This document shows positions 9,324 to 20,195 of a stretch of 27,615 nt of DNA, in pieces; the first letter of the stretch is position 1, and each line of letters opens with the position of its first letter. The DNA is from Chara braunii (lineage: Eukaryota > Streptophyta > Charophyceae > Charales > Characeae), in the NCBI GenBank assembly GCA_003427395.1, contig BFEA01000496.1, positions 383,162 through 410,776 on the forward strand. The letters are read 5' to 3'. The translations under genes were made by a program, and so were the position numbers. The notes below the pieces were generated by a model that had not been told where the DNA came from, did not search any database, and worked only from the letters and a program-made list of their open reading frames with translations.

Positions 9324-9713
9324 GACGGAAGCCTACCGTTGTCCCTGGTGGAACGACATCCGGGTATGAGAATGAGAGAGAACTAGGCACGTGAGCAAAT
9401 AAGAGAAGAACTATGAGATGAATCGTATAGTAATCTATATGGCAGTGTGGGTGTGAATGTTGATCTGATTGGTGGCTTGGCTGATGGCATGAACGAGGTG
9501 AGTATGTGAGTGAATTCTGTGATGAGAATGGGNCTTACTTAGGTGAACCCAAGGGAAGTAGGAAGTAGAGAGAGAGATGTCTGCCAGGTTTAGAGCGTCG
9601 GGTGCTTAAGGGGTCGGTCCGATAGGATCGTGAAGGAATGGACTACTGAGTGGAACCTTTCGTCCTATCGTTTCTTATAACAGGAGGATTGAAGCCGAAG
9701 GCAGTTAATCAAA
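9324..9713 (+). other. Untranslated leader between the PBS and gag
   Basis: About 390 bp without a gene. It carries the splice-donor-like AG|GTGAGTA at 9497/9498 and one N at 9533. The first ATG that opens into Gag-like sequence is at 9714. Confidence 0.6.
9498..9503 (+). promoter_or_regulatory. Candidate splice donor in the leader
   Basis: GAG|GTGAGTATG is nearly the full eukaryotic 5' splice-site consensus. It lies between the primer-binding site and gag, where retroviruses place their major donor. Joined to the acceptor near 16438 it would remove a 6,941-nt intron holding all of gag and pol and deliver the downstream Gag-like ORF. Pairing of these sites is inference. Confidence 0.45.
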
Positions 9714-11146
9714 ATGCCTGAGGAGATGGCGGACGGTGGAAGAAAACTTGTAACGCTCGACGACCTCATCGATGCAATGGATAAGCGCGAGAGAGAGCCG
9801 AGCAATGTCCCGAAGGTTGATACTTTCCACTTCAAGGGAGAACGGTGTCCGACTGGCTGGATCTGATGGAGCAACCACTTGTAGGGTTGTCGGACGAGGT
9901 CAAGCTCCAGCGAGTCCTAAGATATGTCCTTCATAGCCACCATCAGGAAGTGGGCAAGGTCGTGGATGCCGCCAATGGTAGTTGGGCAAGGTTCAGGGAC
10001 ATGATGCAGAGAAAGTACAGGTTGGGGGATGGCTTGCTAACCATGGCGGATTTGGAGGTCATGAACGAGGATGACTTCTCCACGATTGGGGCTTTTGTGC
10101 ACGAGTTTAAAAGGAAGGCGAGGAAGGCGCACGGGGTCTCCGAAGAAACGCAGTGTGCCATATTTTTGGGTCTGCTTACTGGCTTGGAGGCCTCGGAGCT
10201 GACGGGTCACGGAGGGGGAAATGAAAAACTCACCTGGGCCACTATCGACAAAGGGGTGGAAGAGGGGAGCCTGGACCAAGTGGAGCAGCACCAGGTGCGG
10301 CTGCAACAGCGCAAGAGAAAGGAAAGGGACGCCACCAAGTCCGGGACCCCAGGGGTGAAGAGGATCATCACGGATGTATTGGCAGCGCTGGGGTACGATA
10401 ATGAGGCAGAAGTGCAAAAGAGGGGAGTGACCGTGGCCTAAGGCCGGGCGTCGGGGGCAGTGGAAGAGGAGGCTAGGCGCGAGGACTATGGCGGAGAAGA
10501 GACGTGCTCCCAGATCCTAACCAAGGCCCAGAGGAAGCAGCGAAATTTACAAGTGGGAGGTCAAGGATCCGGAAAAGGGCAGGTCCCGCAAGTGATTGCT
10601 GCGTCGCCACCTGCTGCCCCGACAACGTCAGCGACGGCCGGGCCGTCATGTATCGGGCCGCCGCCGGCTTGTGGGCACTGGGTGCCACATTGTCAGCTTG
10701 CATCCTGGCCCAGTTGTAATCACTGCCCCTCGTGCGGGGGTAGTCAAACTCAGCCCAGGCAAATGGTCCCTTATGCGGGCCCAGCGGCAAGTATGGGGCC
10801 CCCGAACTACCCTGCGGCGGCCCAACCACCTCCCTCCCAACAGACCTCGCAGGTCAGTGTGGCCGGTGGAGGAAACCAAGGACAAGGCGGACAAGGCAAT
10901 GGAGGCCGAGGTCAAGGGGGTCGAGGAGGTGGCGGCCGAGGCAGAGGAGGAAATGGTGGGGGTCGCGGGGGTGGTTGGAATGGTCAGAGGGGTCAGAACC
11001 AAGGTGGCCGAGGTGGCCAAGAGGGAGGCCAAGGGTATGGGAGGCCCCACTTTGATTGGCGAAACGCCACCTGCTGGCATTGTAGCGAGGTGGGCCACAC
11101 TATACGGTTCTGCCAATGGCGGCGAGATGATGAGTGGCAGGTCTAA
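9714..11146 (+). pseudogene. gag: gag: capsid and CCHC nucleocapsid protein (broken)
   Basis: The ATG at 9714 opens a Gag-type N-terminus ending near FHFKGE. The frame is lost around 9843 and continues one frame over as SDWLDLMEQ, the usual start of a capsid-like helical domain, then FVHEFKRKARK and further helices. A TAA at 10439-10441 interrupts the same frame, which resumes at once. Next comes a proline/alanine-rich stretch, then a long Gly/Arg-rich (RGG-like) block at about 10870-11040, typical of RNA binding. Last is a perfect zinc knuckle with Cys at 11072, Cys at 11081, His at 11096 and Cys at 11111 (CX2CX4HX4C). The reading ends at 11146, overlapping the next frame by 13 nt. Role: RNA binding and particle assembly. 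As read it is split by one frameshift and one stop. Confidence 0.85.
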
Positions 11147-12927
11147 TTTCCTCTTATATGGACGGGGATATATATGATAAGTGGGGAGAGCATATCGACC
11201 CCAGGACCCCGGGAGAAATCAGTCAAGAAGCTCTTAGGCGAGCGGCGGCAGGGCCATCGGCAACCCCGGCCATGTTCAGGATGTGGCAGGAGAAAGGAGA
11301 GTTGGCCATAAAAGTTGAGGAGATTGTGGGAGATAGCGAGGAGGTCACTCAGCGACTAAAGGCGGGGACTATAAGAGAGGAGCCAATAGTCATCGAGTCG
11401 GACGAGGAGGGGCAGGAAGGCGAGGGAGAGTCGGCCATACTCCTCCTGGGAAGGATGGAAGATCTGCTCGAAAAGGTGGGGAGATACCAGCGGAAGCTGC
11501 AAGCCCTGTGTGAAGAAGCCCGAGAGTGGGAGGCCAACCTGCTTGAGGTCTTCCTTTATGACTCCGGACAAGAGCCTTCGTCAGGACAACAAGGGTGCCC
11601 AAGAGTGGCGACTGTAGGGACGGGCCCTAGGTCAAGTATGACCTATAGACCCCCCACGTCGCATGGAAGGGTGCCGCAGGCGGCTCGGACCAGGAGCCAA
11701 AATAAGGCTGGGCCTAGTCAACAGCCCAGTCAGGCGCCCAGTCAGGCACCCCCCCGAAAGGAGCCGGAGCCTGGACGTAGGAAGGAGGTGGTGGAGGTTC
11801 CGGAGGAAGAGGAAGAGGATGACGATGAAGAGGATGAGAGGCTCCGACAAGAGGAGGATCAGCGGGCGGAGCTGAGGGCCAAAAAGAGGGGGGCCCAGGA
11901 GGAGGCCGAGCCAAGCCTGCCCAACAGTGTGCCTAAGAGGAAGAAGTACGCGGTCCGGATGGAGGAAGGCTTTGATGTGGAGCGGATGGTGGACAAACTC
12001 CTGGAAGACCATAATAACTTGATGAACCTAAAGGACATCCTGGCAACGGCGCCAAGGCTTCGTGGTGAGTTGAAGGGACGACTGTCGCGAAGGCTGGTGC
12101 CAAATGTCCATCTGAGTACGGTACTGCCTAGAGAGGTGGAGTGGACTGAGGCAGGGACAAGGATGGATTGGAAATGCGTGGCGTGCGAGCAGGTGGATTT
12201 GGTGATAAGGAACCAGAAGTGTACTGGGATGGTGGACACGGGCGCAGAGATGAACATCATCAGGGAAAAGGAGGCGGTGATGATAGGCATGGAGATCGAC
12301 CGCTCGGACCATGGCATGCTGCACGGCGCTAACTGCAAGGCCGCTTTTTGCGGCACAGCGTCAAATGTGATTATAGAGATTGGGAAGGTGTGAGCCAGGA
12401 CTTGCTTTTTCGTTATGCCCGATGTCGATCACCCCATCCTTCTGGGGCGGTCGTTCCTGTGCCGGACGGAAATGTTGATCTTCAACAAGGACGACGGAAC
12501 GATGATCCTGCTCCTGTGCGACCCGGCGTGTGGGAATTATGAAGTTATCACCTATCGGAACACGGGGCCGGGGAGCGGGAGGAATAGGCCCAATCTAGGC
12601 TCGTTCACCTTTGAGGAATCAGAGAACGAGTGGAGACGGCTTTGGGAAGTGCTCGAGGAGGAAGATAGGGCTGAGGTGTTGACATTGAGCCTCACGGATG
12701 TGAATAAGGCCATGGAGGTGGTATCGACTCACGACATGGCGGATCCGGAGGCCATTAAGGCATTGAGGGAACAGGTTTTGGAGAACCCTCAGGTGGGGGA
12801 GGTGGAGTTGGTGTATCGGCTTCCGGGAGGGAGGGGAGGCCCTGCGATGGCCCAGGCCCGAGCGACAAGTCGGCCTTTTTTAGGGGACGGCTTAAGCAGG
12901 GTTCCCAAAGGCGGTACAAGACCATAG
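11134..12927 (+). pseudogene. Gag-Pol linker and aspartic protease (broken by one stop)
   Basis: The frame enters with SSYMDGDIYDKWGEHIDP just after the gag knuckle, one frame back from gag. A charged, proline-rich linker with an acidic run near 11800-11860 follows. The retropepsin active site DTGA is at 12235-12246. A TGA at 12391-12393 interrupts it. The same frame continues with DHPILLGRSFL, the second conserved protease motif, showing the stop is a lesion inside the domain. The reading continues to a TAG at 12925-12927. The RT frame is reached through a run of six T at 12876-12881. No slippery heptamer is in the 13-nt gag overlap, so that junction looks like an indel. Role: proteolytic maturation of Gag and Pol. 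Confidence 0.85.
12876..12882 (+). promoter_or_regulatory. Possible -1 frameshift site U UUU UUA before RT
   Basis: In the protease frame the codons read ccT TTT TTA, the phase required for an X XXY YYZ slippery heptamer. A -1 slip leads directly into the RT frame at AGG (12882). GGGGAC at 12883-12888 can pair with GTTCCC at 12901-12906. That stem starts with no spacer, whereas known sites have about 5-9 nt, so a lost T in the homopolymer is an equally good explanation. Confidence 0.35.
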
Positions 12928-15900
12928 ATAAGAAGTGTCGCCCAGTTCCCGTGCCCGTCACAGAGGATGTGGAAGCCTACTACGAGCGGGAGCGAGGGTT
13001 GATACGGCGTATGCGGGAGCACGCGTTGGCCGGGCCGTGTCGTATCAACGACGAAAATGAGGGGAAGCTGATAATTGGGGAGCCCGATTTTCTGTCGCCC
13101 CAGGAGAGAGCGTTGATGGTAGGGCTGATGAAGAAAAGGCACCGCGCGTATGCATTCAACGACGACGAGCGTGGGAGGCTGGATGTGGACAAGATCCCGA
13201 TAATCAGGATCCACACGGTCCCACATGAGCCATGGAATCTAAAGGGCGCGCGGTACCCCAATCCGGACGAGGAAAAGATGGCGGTGGACTACCTGGACGG
13301 CAAGATGCGGACGCACGTGGCCGATTATTCCAGTGGGCCGTACGCGTCGCTTTGGTTTTATTTTATTAATCCAAATGTGACGCTAAGGTGGGTGCAGGAC
13401 TTGCAACGGCTAAATGAGGTGACAGTGCGGGACGCGGGAGGATTGCCGAACGCGAACGCATTGTCAGAATCGTGCGCAGGGATGCCTATAATCTCGCTTA
13501 TAGACCTCTATTCGGGGTATGACCAATTCCCCGTATACCCGCCAGACAGGCCCATAACGGCAATGCACACTCCCAGAGGGCTGATTCATATGAACGTGGC
13601 GCCCCAAGGTTGGACGAATGCAGTGGCGATGGTGCAAAGGCATATGATCAGAGTCATGCAGACGGTCAGCCCACATATCACTCAGCCGTATATTGATGAT
13701 CTGGCGGTCAAAGGTCCGAAGGAGAAGGAGGAAAACGAAGTGATGCCCGGTGTGCGGCGCTTTGTCTGGAAGCATGTCCAAGACATCGATCAGGTTCTGG
13801 GGTTTTTGGAGGAACATAACCTGACAGCGAGCGGCCCCAAGTCGAAACATTGTATGAGGGGGGCCACGATTCTAGGCTTTGTCTGTAATGAGAGTGGGCG
13901 AAGGCCTGATGTAAAGAAGACAGACAAGATTCTTGAGTGGCCGGTGCCCTTCCGCTCGATAACAGATGTGAGGAGCTTCCTTGGGACGTGCGGATTTCGG
14001 AGGAGCTTCGTGAAGGACTTTGCCACGAAGACGGAGCATTTAAGGAAGTTGGTACGCCAGGATCAAGAATGGGTTTGGGGCGAAGACCGGGAAGAGGCGG
14101 TCGGTAGGATGAAGGGAGAGTTTAAGGAAGGAGGCTTGGTATTGGGAGCGCCAAACTATGAGGCCACGGAGGAAAGACCATTCGTCATTGAGACGGATGC
14201 TGGGCCAACTGCCTTGGGAGGAATCCTGATTCAGGCAGATAATGAGGAGAAGGAGAGGCCGCTAAGATTCGAGAGTCGTACCCTCAATACAACTGAGAGG
14301 AACTACTCTCAGTTCAAGAAGGAGACACTGGCGGTACTTCATTGCCTAAGGACCTTTCGGAACTATGTTTTTGGCAGGAGGCTCATCTTGAGGGTGGACC
14401 CTACTGCACTGGCATGTTCCCTGAAGAATTATACTCCATCTGACCCAACCGTCGCAAGATGGTTGACCTACATTTGGATGTTTTATTTCGAGCTGGAAAG
14501 GATCCCAGGGAACAAGAACAAGGCAGATGGGTTAAGCCGCATCTACTGGGACGGATCGGACAAGGAATCGATAGAAGACACGCCGCCAGTTGATGGGTTT
14601 TTGGATCAAGAGAAGGACGTCCGCCTGCACATAAACGAGTGGTCCCTGCGAGTGCCCAGTTGCGTCAGTCACCCCATATGGCTGGCACCAAAGGGGTACG
14701 AGCAGAAGGAAGAGTTAGTCCTCAAGCCCTTTCAGGAGGAGGATCCGTGGGGAAGTAAGGATGTTGGTTGGATGATGAAGTTGGCGTTGGCAGGTACGCA
14801 CAGTCTGGTGGAGGAAGTGAGGACAATAGAGGAAGGCCCCACTCAGGTAGAGGAGCATGAGCAGCTAATGGGAGGGATGTACCTGCTCACCAATACGCTC
14901 CTGCAGGGAGACTTCGACCGGAAGGGCTCGTTTTGTCACGAGGAGAATGAGATTCTGGTTCCTGAAAGCCGAGACGACGAATTCGAGGAAGGAGAAATCA
15001 AGGAGGCGTTTCGGGCGGAGGAGTACGATGGGATCTACCGGGAATTGGGGTTGCTCCTATCATGTGAGATGAGGGATAGAGATGCAAGTGCCAAGGCACA
15101 GAAGATGAGGCACCTCTATGTGGTAAGAGACGGCCACTTGTTTATAAAGCGGCAGGTCGGGAACCCCAAGAGGATTGTATGTGGGAGAAACCGGCAAATT
15201 GATATCATAGCGGCCCTACATGATGGTATAGCAGGGGGGCACAGAGGAGTAGGTGCCACATGCGGGAAGATAAGCGAGCTCTACGATTGGGACGGGATGC
15301 TGACGATGGTTATCAAATACTACCGGTTTTGTATACCTTGCCAAGAGAGGTCAGCGCAAAGGCCAGGAGAACCCCTACACCCAAGGTTAGAAAGGGAAGT
15401 GGGTGCGGTCGTACACCTGGACCTGTTATTCATGCCAACAGGGGAGGATGGGTGTAACTACATCTTCGATGCACGGGATAACCTTACTGGGTTTGTGGAC
15501 GGACGAGCTATCCGGACGAAGACTGGCCCGGTTTTGGCGAACTGCATCGAGGAGTATTACCTGTGATACCCTTTTGTCAGGGAGTTCGTGATGGATCAAG
15601 GATCAGAGTTTATCTGCAATGAGGTGAGGACGTTGCTTGCAGGGTATGGCGTAGTGGCCAACTATACTACGGCCGCACACCCTCAAGCGAACGCTCCTGT
15701 GGAGAGAGGACACAGTACCATCACGAATCTCCTGGCTAAGTGGACAGAGGGCAAGCCTGGTCAGTGGCCGAAGTTCCTACGGGCAGCTTTTTTCGTGGAG
15801 AATGTTATTGTAAAGAGGACTACCAAGTACGCGTCAGCCACGCTATGGTACGGGAGGCATGCCACCTTTCCCATAGAAAGCTTTATGAAGACGTGGAGGC

Positions 15901-16271
15901 GCCAGGACTTGGAGGTAAACCTGTCTTTCGAAGAACTGCTCGATATTCGGGCGTGACAAGTGTGGGCGGCCGAAGAAAGATTGCGAGAGGTCGTTGGTCA
16001 GGTGGAAAGGAGTCGCATGGAAGATAAGATGAGGTGGGACCAGATGGCACGAGTAAGAAAGGAGCCATTGTCAGTAGGGGATGTCGTATTATTATACGAC
16101 TCCTCTTTGGAAAAGCTATGGTCGAGGAAGCTTGACAAGAGATGGTAGGGCCCCTATAGAATATTGCGATGCGGCAAATTTGGGGCCTATCAGATCGAGG
16201 AGCTGGACGGGACAGGCTGGCAGGATTGGGTATCAGGGACTAGGCTGAAGAAGTTCGTGGCCAGGGAATAG
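12882..16271 (+). pseudogene. pol: pol: reverse transcriptase, RNase H and integrase (three in-frame stops)
   Basis: The frame opens with RGRLKQGSQRRYKTIDKK. RT shows motif A SLIDLYSGYDQF (Asp at 13503) and motif C YIDD at 13689-13700. RNase H follows with ETDAG (Asp at 14196), the YSQFKKETLAVL glutamate, a VDPTALA aspartate and NKADGLSR. Integrase has His at 15219 and 15240, Cys at 15330 and 15339, and the catalytic triad Asp 15420, Asp 15594 (MDQGSEF) and Glu 15702. The GPY module starts at 16149. Stops at 15564 (TGA), 15954 (TGA) and 16146 (TAG) all lie in the same frame inside integrase. The natural end is TAG at 16269-16271. Catalytic residues are intact despite the stops. No chromodomain is present. 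Role: cDNA synthesis and insertion. Confidence 0.93.
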
Positions 16272-16460
16272 GTAAAGAATTCTACCCTCCTCAGAGTAGA
16301 CTGGTCCTTGAGGTATCGCATGTTATGGTCAGGACAAGGGAGAGAGTAGGAAAAGGCATGTGTGTTGTCATAAAAACTTGATGAACCGATGGCTAATCTT
16401 GTTGTGTGCCTGCTTGCTTTCTCTCGCCTGTTGTGCAGGTCTGACTTTTCGAAGACAGCC
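16272..16460 (+). other. Spacer between pol and the second Gag-like ORF
   Basis: About 190 nt without a coding signal. It contains the acceptor-type splice signal annotated separately. The spacing is short and the downstream ORF is in the sense orientation, so the two ORFs belong to one transcription unit. Confidence 0.6.
16393..16438 (+). promoter_or_regulatory. Branch point, polypyrimidine tract and splice acceptor before ORF3
   Basis: CTAAT at 16393-16397 fits a branch site. It is followed by the pyrimidine-rich TGCTTGCTTTCTCTCGCCTG and then TTGTGCAG, with the AG at 16437-16438. The distance from branch site to AG is about 40 nt, which is normal. The first downstream ATG, at 16461, starts the second Gag-like frame 22 nt later. 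The site is in the right place to produce a subgenomic mRNA for that ORF. Confidence 0.55.
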
Positions 16461-19324
16461 ATGCAGAGGGGCGGGAGGGGCGCGCGGCCACGATAGAGGC
16501 CTCAGGGAGCATCAGGAGGGGATGACTCGCGCAGACCGGTTGGGAGGGAGTCCACGCCTATCTTCGACGATGGTAACATAGAGCTTTTTTTGGACTCCTA
16601 CCAGGCACATGCGACACGGGAGGGCTGGTTTGCCTTGGAGAGGATACGACACCTAAGGGGAATTGGGTGTTTTGAGGAGCCTATGGCGCACATTCGGGAG
16701 GAGGCTTTGACCTGGCAGGATGTGGAGGCGAGGATGCAGATGTTGAGGGCTTCGCCAATGGGACCGGATGGATTGCCTATTCGATTGGAGGAAGGCAATG
16801 CGGAGGAGTTCATCCTGGCCTATGAGCAGTATATGCGCGACCAGGGGACTGGGCAGGAGGAGTGGATGCAGATGCTGCCCCTCTGGACGTGGAGGGCGGA
16901 GAGGTCATTGGCGAGGCAGATCCGGGACAGGGCACGCGACTGGGAGGACTGCCAGACCCAGTTGAGACAGGCATTTCGACGATTGGAGCCCGAGAGACCA
17001 GAGCCCAGGGTGGAGAGACAACAGAGGAGTAAGAGGCCACGGGGCCCAGAGGCGAGAGGGACCACTACGACCAGAGGGGGCCGAAAGGCCTTAGCACAGT
17101 GAGAGGGGCCGGCAGAGGCCGCCCAGGCGATGGAGCCAGTTCAGGCCGCGGGGCCAGCTCGGGCGGTGGAGCTACCCCCTACTTATGGACTCGAGCAGGT
17201 GGAGTTTCGCCGAATCACGGGCAGTGATCTACGGGGCCCGTCGCCGACGATACCAGAGGGGGGAGAGGCGGTGTCATTGAGGACGCCGCTCGACAGGTTG
17301 GAGGCTCATCTCGATGCGTCCCAGTGGGGGGCGTCACAGCTGGGAGCGGACCACAGCGGACCGGCACGGTATGAGCTAATAGAGGATGAGCCAGAGGAGG
17401 AGCCACCTGAGCCGGGGCCTAAGGCGAGGTCTCGCGAACCCGAGGAGCTGCAGACTGAGGGGGTTATCACTGTTGGGGATGATACCCCTCCTCCTACCCC
17501 GATTCCAGAACAGGCGCGACAGTATTGGCTTGAAGGAATTCTTGAGCCGGACAGCGAGGAGATGTTGGGACCCCCACCGGAAGCTACTACGCCACCCCCG
17601 ACACAGGTGGAGCCAGAGGGGGGCGAGAGGGCGAGGACACCTACTACTGTGGCACCGCAACTAACTGAGTCTACAGGTGCACGCATGGATGTGGAGGTGC
17701 CGGCATCCGAGGAGCCTCCGTCAGGGCCGCCACCCGCAGAGGAGGGGACAAGTGAGAGAGATCCACTGCGAGAGGGTCACGAGGCGAGGACAGGGAAGCC
17801 ACCGGGGGAGACGAAAGAAGAGAAGTGCGCGAGGGTGCAGGTACACCTCGAAGAGCTATACCAGGAAAAGCTTAGGATGGAGGCCGCAGGAGAAGCGCCA
17901 AAGCCGCCAATTGACCCTCCGACGAGCGAGCAGAGGATTAGTGAGGCTTGGGCTAGCTATGAGAGCGAGAGGGATGCGGCTCGCCTGAGGTCGCGAGAGG
18001 TAGGACAGGGGAGTGCAAGATTGGACGAGGCACGAGAGACAGAGGACTTGGGATTTTCAGCCGCCAGGATGGAGATTGAGCGTGCAGATAGGAGGATAGG
18101 TGAGGTGGCGGTCTCGTCCTTCCAACGGTACTCCATGCTCAGCGATGAGTTGGCGGCCTCGAGGTTAGAGGTGGGACAGTTGTCCACCCAATTGGCAGAA
18201 GAGATGGCAGAGAATCAAGCATGGAGGTCCCGTATAGAAGTTAAGGAAGCGGAATGGGAGAAGAGGCTCCAGGACATGGCGGCGATGGTGGAGAGGCTCT
18301 CGGCCACTAAGGTGGTCGACTGGACGGAGCAAAGCCGGTATAGTATCCAGGGGGAGGAGGTACAGGGGCTCTTTGGCCAGGAAGGGACGACAGAGCCACC
18401 TCAGCAAGGAGGGATGGGGAAGGTATTTCTGGACCCAATAGAGGCGGCAGCACGGCGGGAGGCCGAGGAGGGGAGGTTCAGCTTCAGGACGCCCACGGAG
18501 TTGGCCTCGCAACAGGCCACCCCTATGATGATTGAGATCCCTGAGGGCGAGCCGGCGCAGGGACCCCAACCTCCAGTGGAGGAAGGGGCCCCACAGAGGA
18601 GTCCTCTACGATCCTTTTGGAGATGCAGAAGGGTGCCCTTACGGGAGCAGCAGCATCCACTGAGCCGGAGGCAATGGGGGGAGAGGCGTCTCGACTGGAT
18701 GAGTTAGTGGCAGTTATGGAGTTGGACATGCCGTCAGGAGAGCCTCAGAGACAGAAGACATCAGAGCGTGTGCCAGAGATAGGGGAGCTGAGGACGCAGT
18801 TAGGCTCTTGGGCTACTGGAGCTGACTTAGGAGAGCACATCTCAGAGCAGCAGCAGGAAGTTATGAGCGAGTCAGTGACTGTCGTGACTCCCCAGCCTTC
18901 CGACCTGCATAGGGACGAGGGGGCGACTGCGAGGGGAGGAGTCCGCGAGGGTAGGCCACTGAGATTGGACACTCCGGCGTACCGACCCGAGGGAGGTGAG
19001 GCGCTAGCAGGGCCGAGTACCCAGATGATGGAGGTGGGGCCAGCAGAGTCATGGAGTATGCCGCAGAGCCATGAGATGAGCAAGGAAACTAGCGAGACGC
19101 CGCCGCGGCCTGGGTCCCAGAAGAAGAAGAGGAGGTGTCGAGGGAGATCAGACGATCAGTGCTTCTTCCGCAAGGACGGCGTACATAGAGCACTTGAATG
19201 CCTGAAGTTCCTTAAGGACAAGGCGGCTGGGAGAGTAACAGAGAGTGGTGGGAGAATGTACGACAGGCAGGGGCGAGTGGTAGAGCGGGCTCCAGATGGG
19301 GGTAGGGCACAGTTATATAGATAG
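16461..19324 (+). pseudogene. ORF3: second Gag-like polyprotein downstream of pol (broken)
   Basis: From the ATG at 16461 the frame gives an Arg/Gly-rich start, a TAG at 16494, then FDDGNIELFLDSYQAHA. A Gag-type helical block follows at about 16770-16985, with EEFILAYEQYM, EEWMQMLPLW, ERSLARQIRDRARDWEDC and a final LRQAF, the usual layout of a retrotransposon capsid domain. A TGA at 17100 interrupts. A long acidic, Pro/Glu-rich region runs to about 17900, and a coiled coil (heptad-rich, no proline) covers about 17930-18330. The frame shifts near 18590-18617. The C-terminus carries a basic KKKRRCRGR patch and a knuckle-like C-X2-R-X4-H-X4-C at 19160-19201, where the second Cys is Arg. About 950 codons in all. 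Function is inferred to be an accessory structural protein; it shows no resemblance to an envelope glycoprotein. Confidence 0.75.
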
Positions 19325-20102
19325 AACCAGAAGGCTATGAGTGAGTAGGGACTGGTCCNTCTATATNACAGTAGGATTAGAGNTCCTCTGTACNCANAGG
19401 CNGTGATAGGNGTGTACATACTNTGAGTTAGTCAGGCGAGTCCCGTCTAGTTGTATATACATAGGTGGCGGTGTGTGATCGGCTTGAGCTTTATGTGTGA
19501 TACGGTCTAGGGGATGAGACTTAGTTGTATGATATCTACGACATACGTGATTTGCATTTTCAGTTGTGTGATTCGGATACTCTTACTTGTATCTTTGAGT
19601 AGGTTCGGAGAGTCCATGACACTTGGGACGTGAGTTTATCCTGCGGAGTGAGACAATGGAGTGAGTATTTGAGTGTTTTCGGGGCAGGCATTTTGTTCCC
19701 AAATACACCCTACGAGTTGTGTGTTGAGGGTTTGAGTTGAGTGTCGTATTGAGACTTGAGGGAGATATTTTGCTCCCGAGTATATCTTTGATTCCAGACT
19801 CTGTGGGACTTATTCTTGTGATTATCACGACCACTCTCACACATGTGGCTTTATCCCAATGAATGAGGGTTTTGTGTGAGAGATGTGTGGGATACATCTC
19901 ATGTATGTGTATTGTGTGATTGTGATTGCCGTCTACTCTTCGGTATACTCGTGCGGCCTGCCCATGGGTGGGCGGAACGACCGGGTATAAGAGGAGGCAG
20001 TGCGGTCGTTTTTGTGACGGACGTATGAGGACCCTGAGGGGTCTTGCGAGCCTATTAGGCTCGGATGCTTACCATGCCGAATGTTTATGGCTGAGCTGTG
20101 GA

Positions 20103-20195
20103 GGGGACCCATAAGTTGGCCCCTTAGTTTGAGTTGTTTTGCGTTTAAGTTGGGGAGACAGCCCATAAGAAGGCCCCTCAGTTGAGTTGTTCTAT
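20103..20195 (+). repeat. Two-copy direct repeat with TAAG-loop hairpins
   Basis: GGGGACCCATAAGTTGGCCCC at 20103-20123 and GGGGAGACAGCCCATAAGAAGGCCCC-like sequence at 20152-20177 each form a GGGG/CCCC stem with CCATAAG in the loop region. Each is followed by CTTAGTTTGAGTTGTT or CTCAGTTGAGTTGTT. The loop resembles, but does not equal, the LTR hairpin array. Confidence 0.5.

Noticed and set aside
11134-11146. Programmed frameshift at the gag/protease overlap
   Set aside because: The 13-nt overlap has no slippery heptamer and the incoming frame has a TGA just before it at 11131, so a one-base indel is the simpler reading.
12985-13261. Minus-strand frames opposite gag, pol and ORF3
   Set aside because: All lie opposite clearly coding sequence, have no domains, and follow from codon bias of the plus strand.
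16149-16271. Chromodomain at the integrase C-terminus
   Set aside because: After the GPY module only about 40 residues remain before the TAG, and no aromatic-cage pattern is visible.
16360-16581. Short frame with a hydrophobic, signal-peptide-like start before ORF3
   Set aside because: The hydrophobic stretch is the translation of the polypyrimidine tract and acceptor region, and the frame differs from the Gag-like ORF3. An envelope-like protein is not supported.
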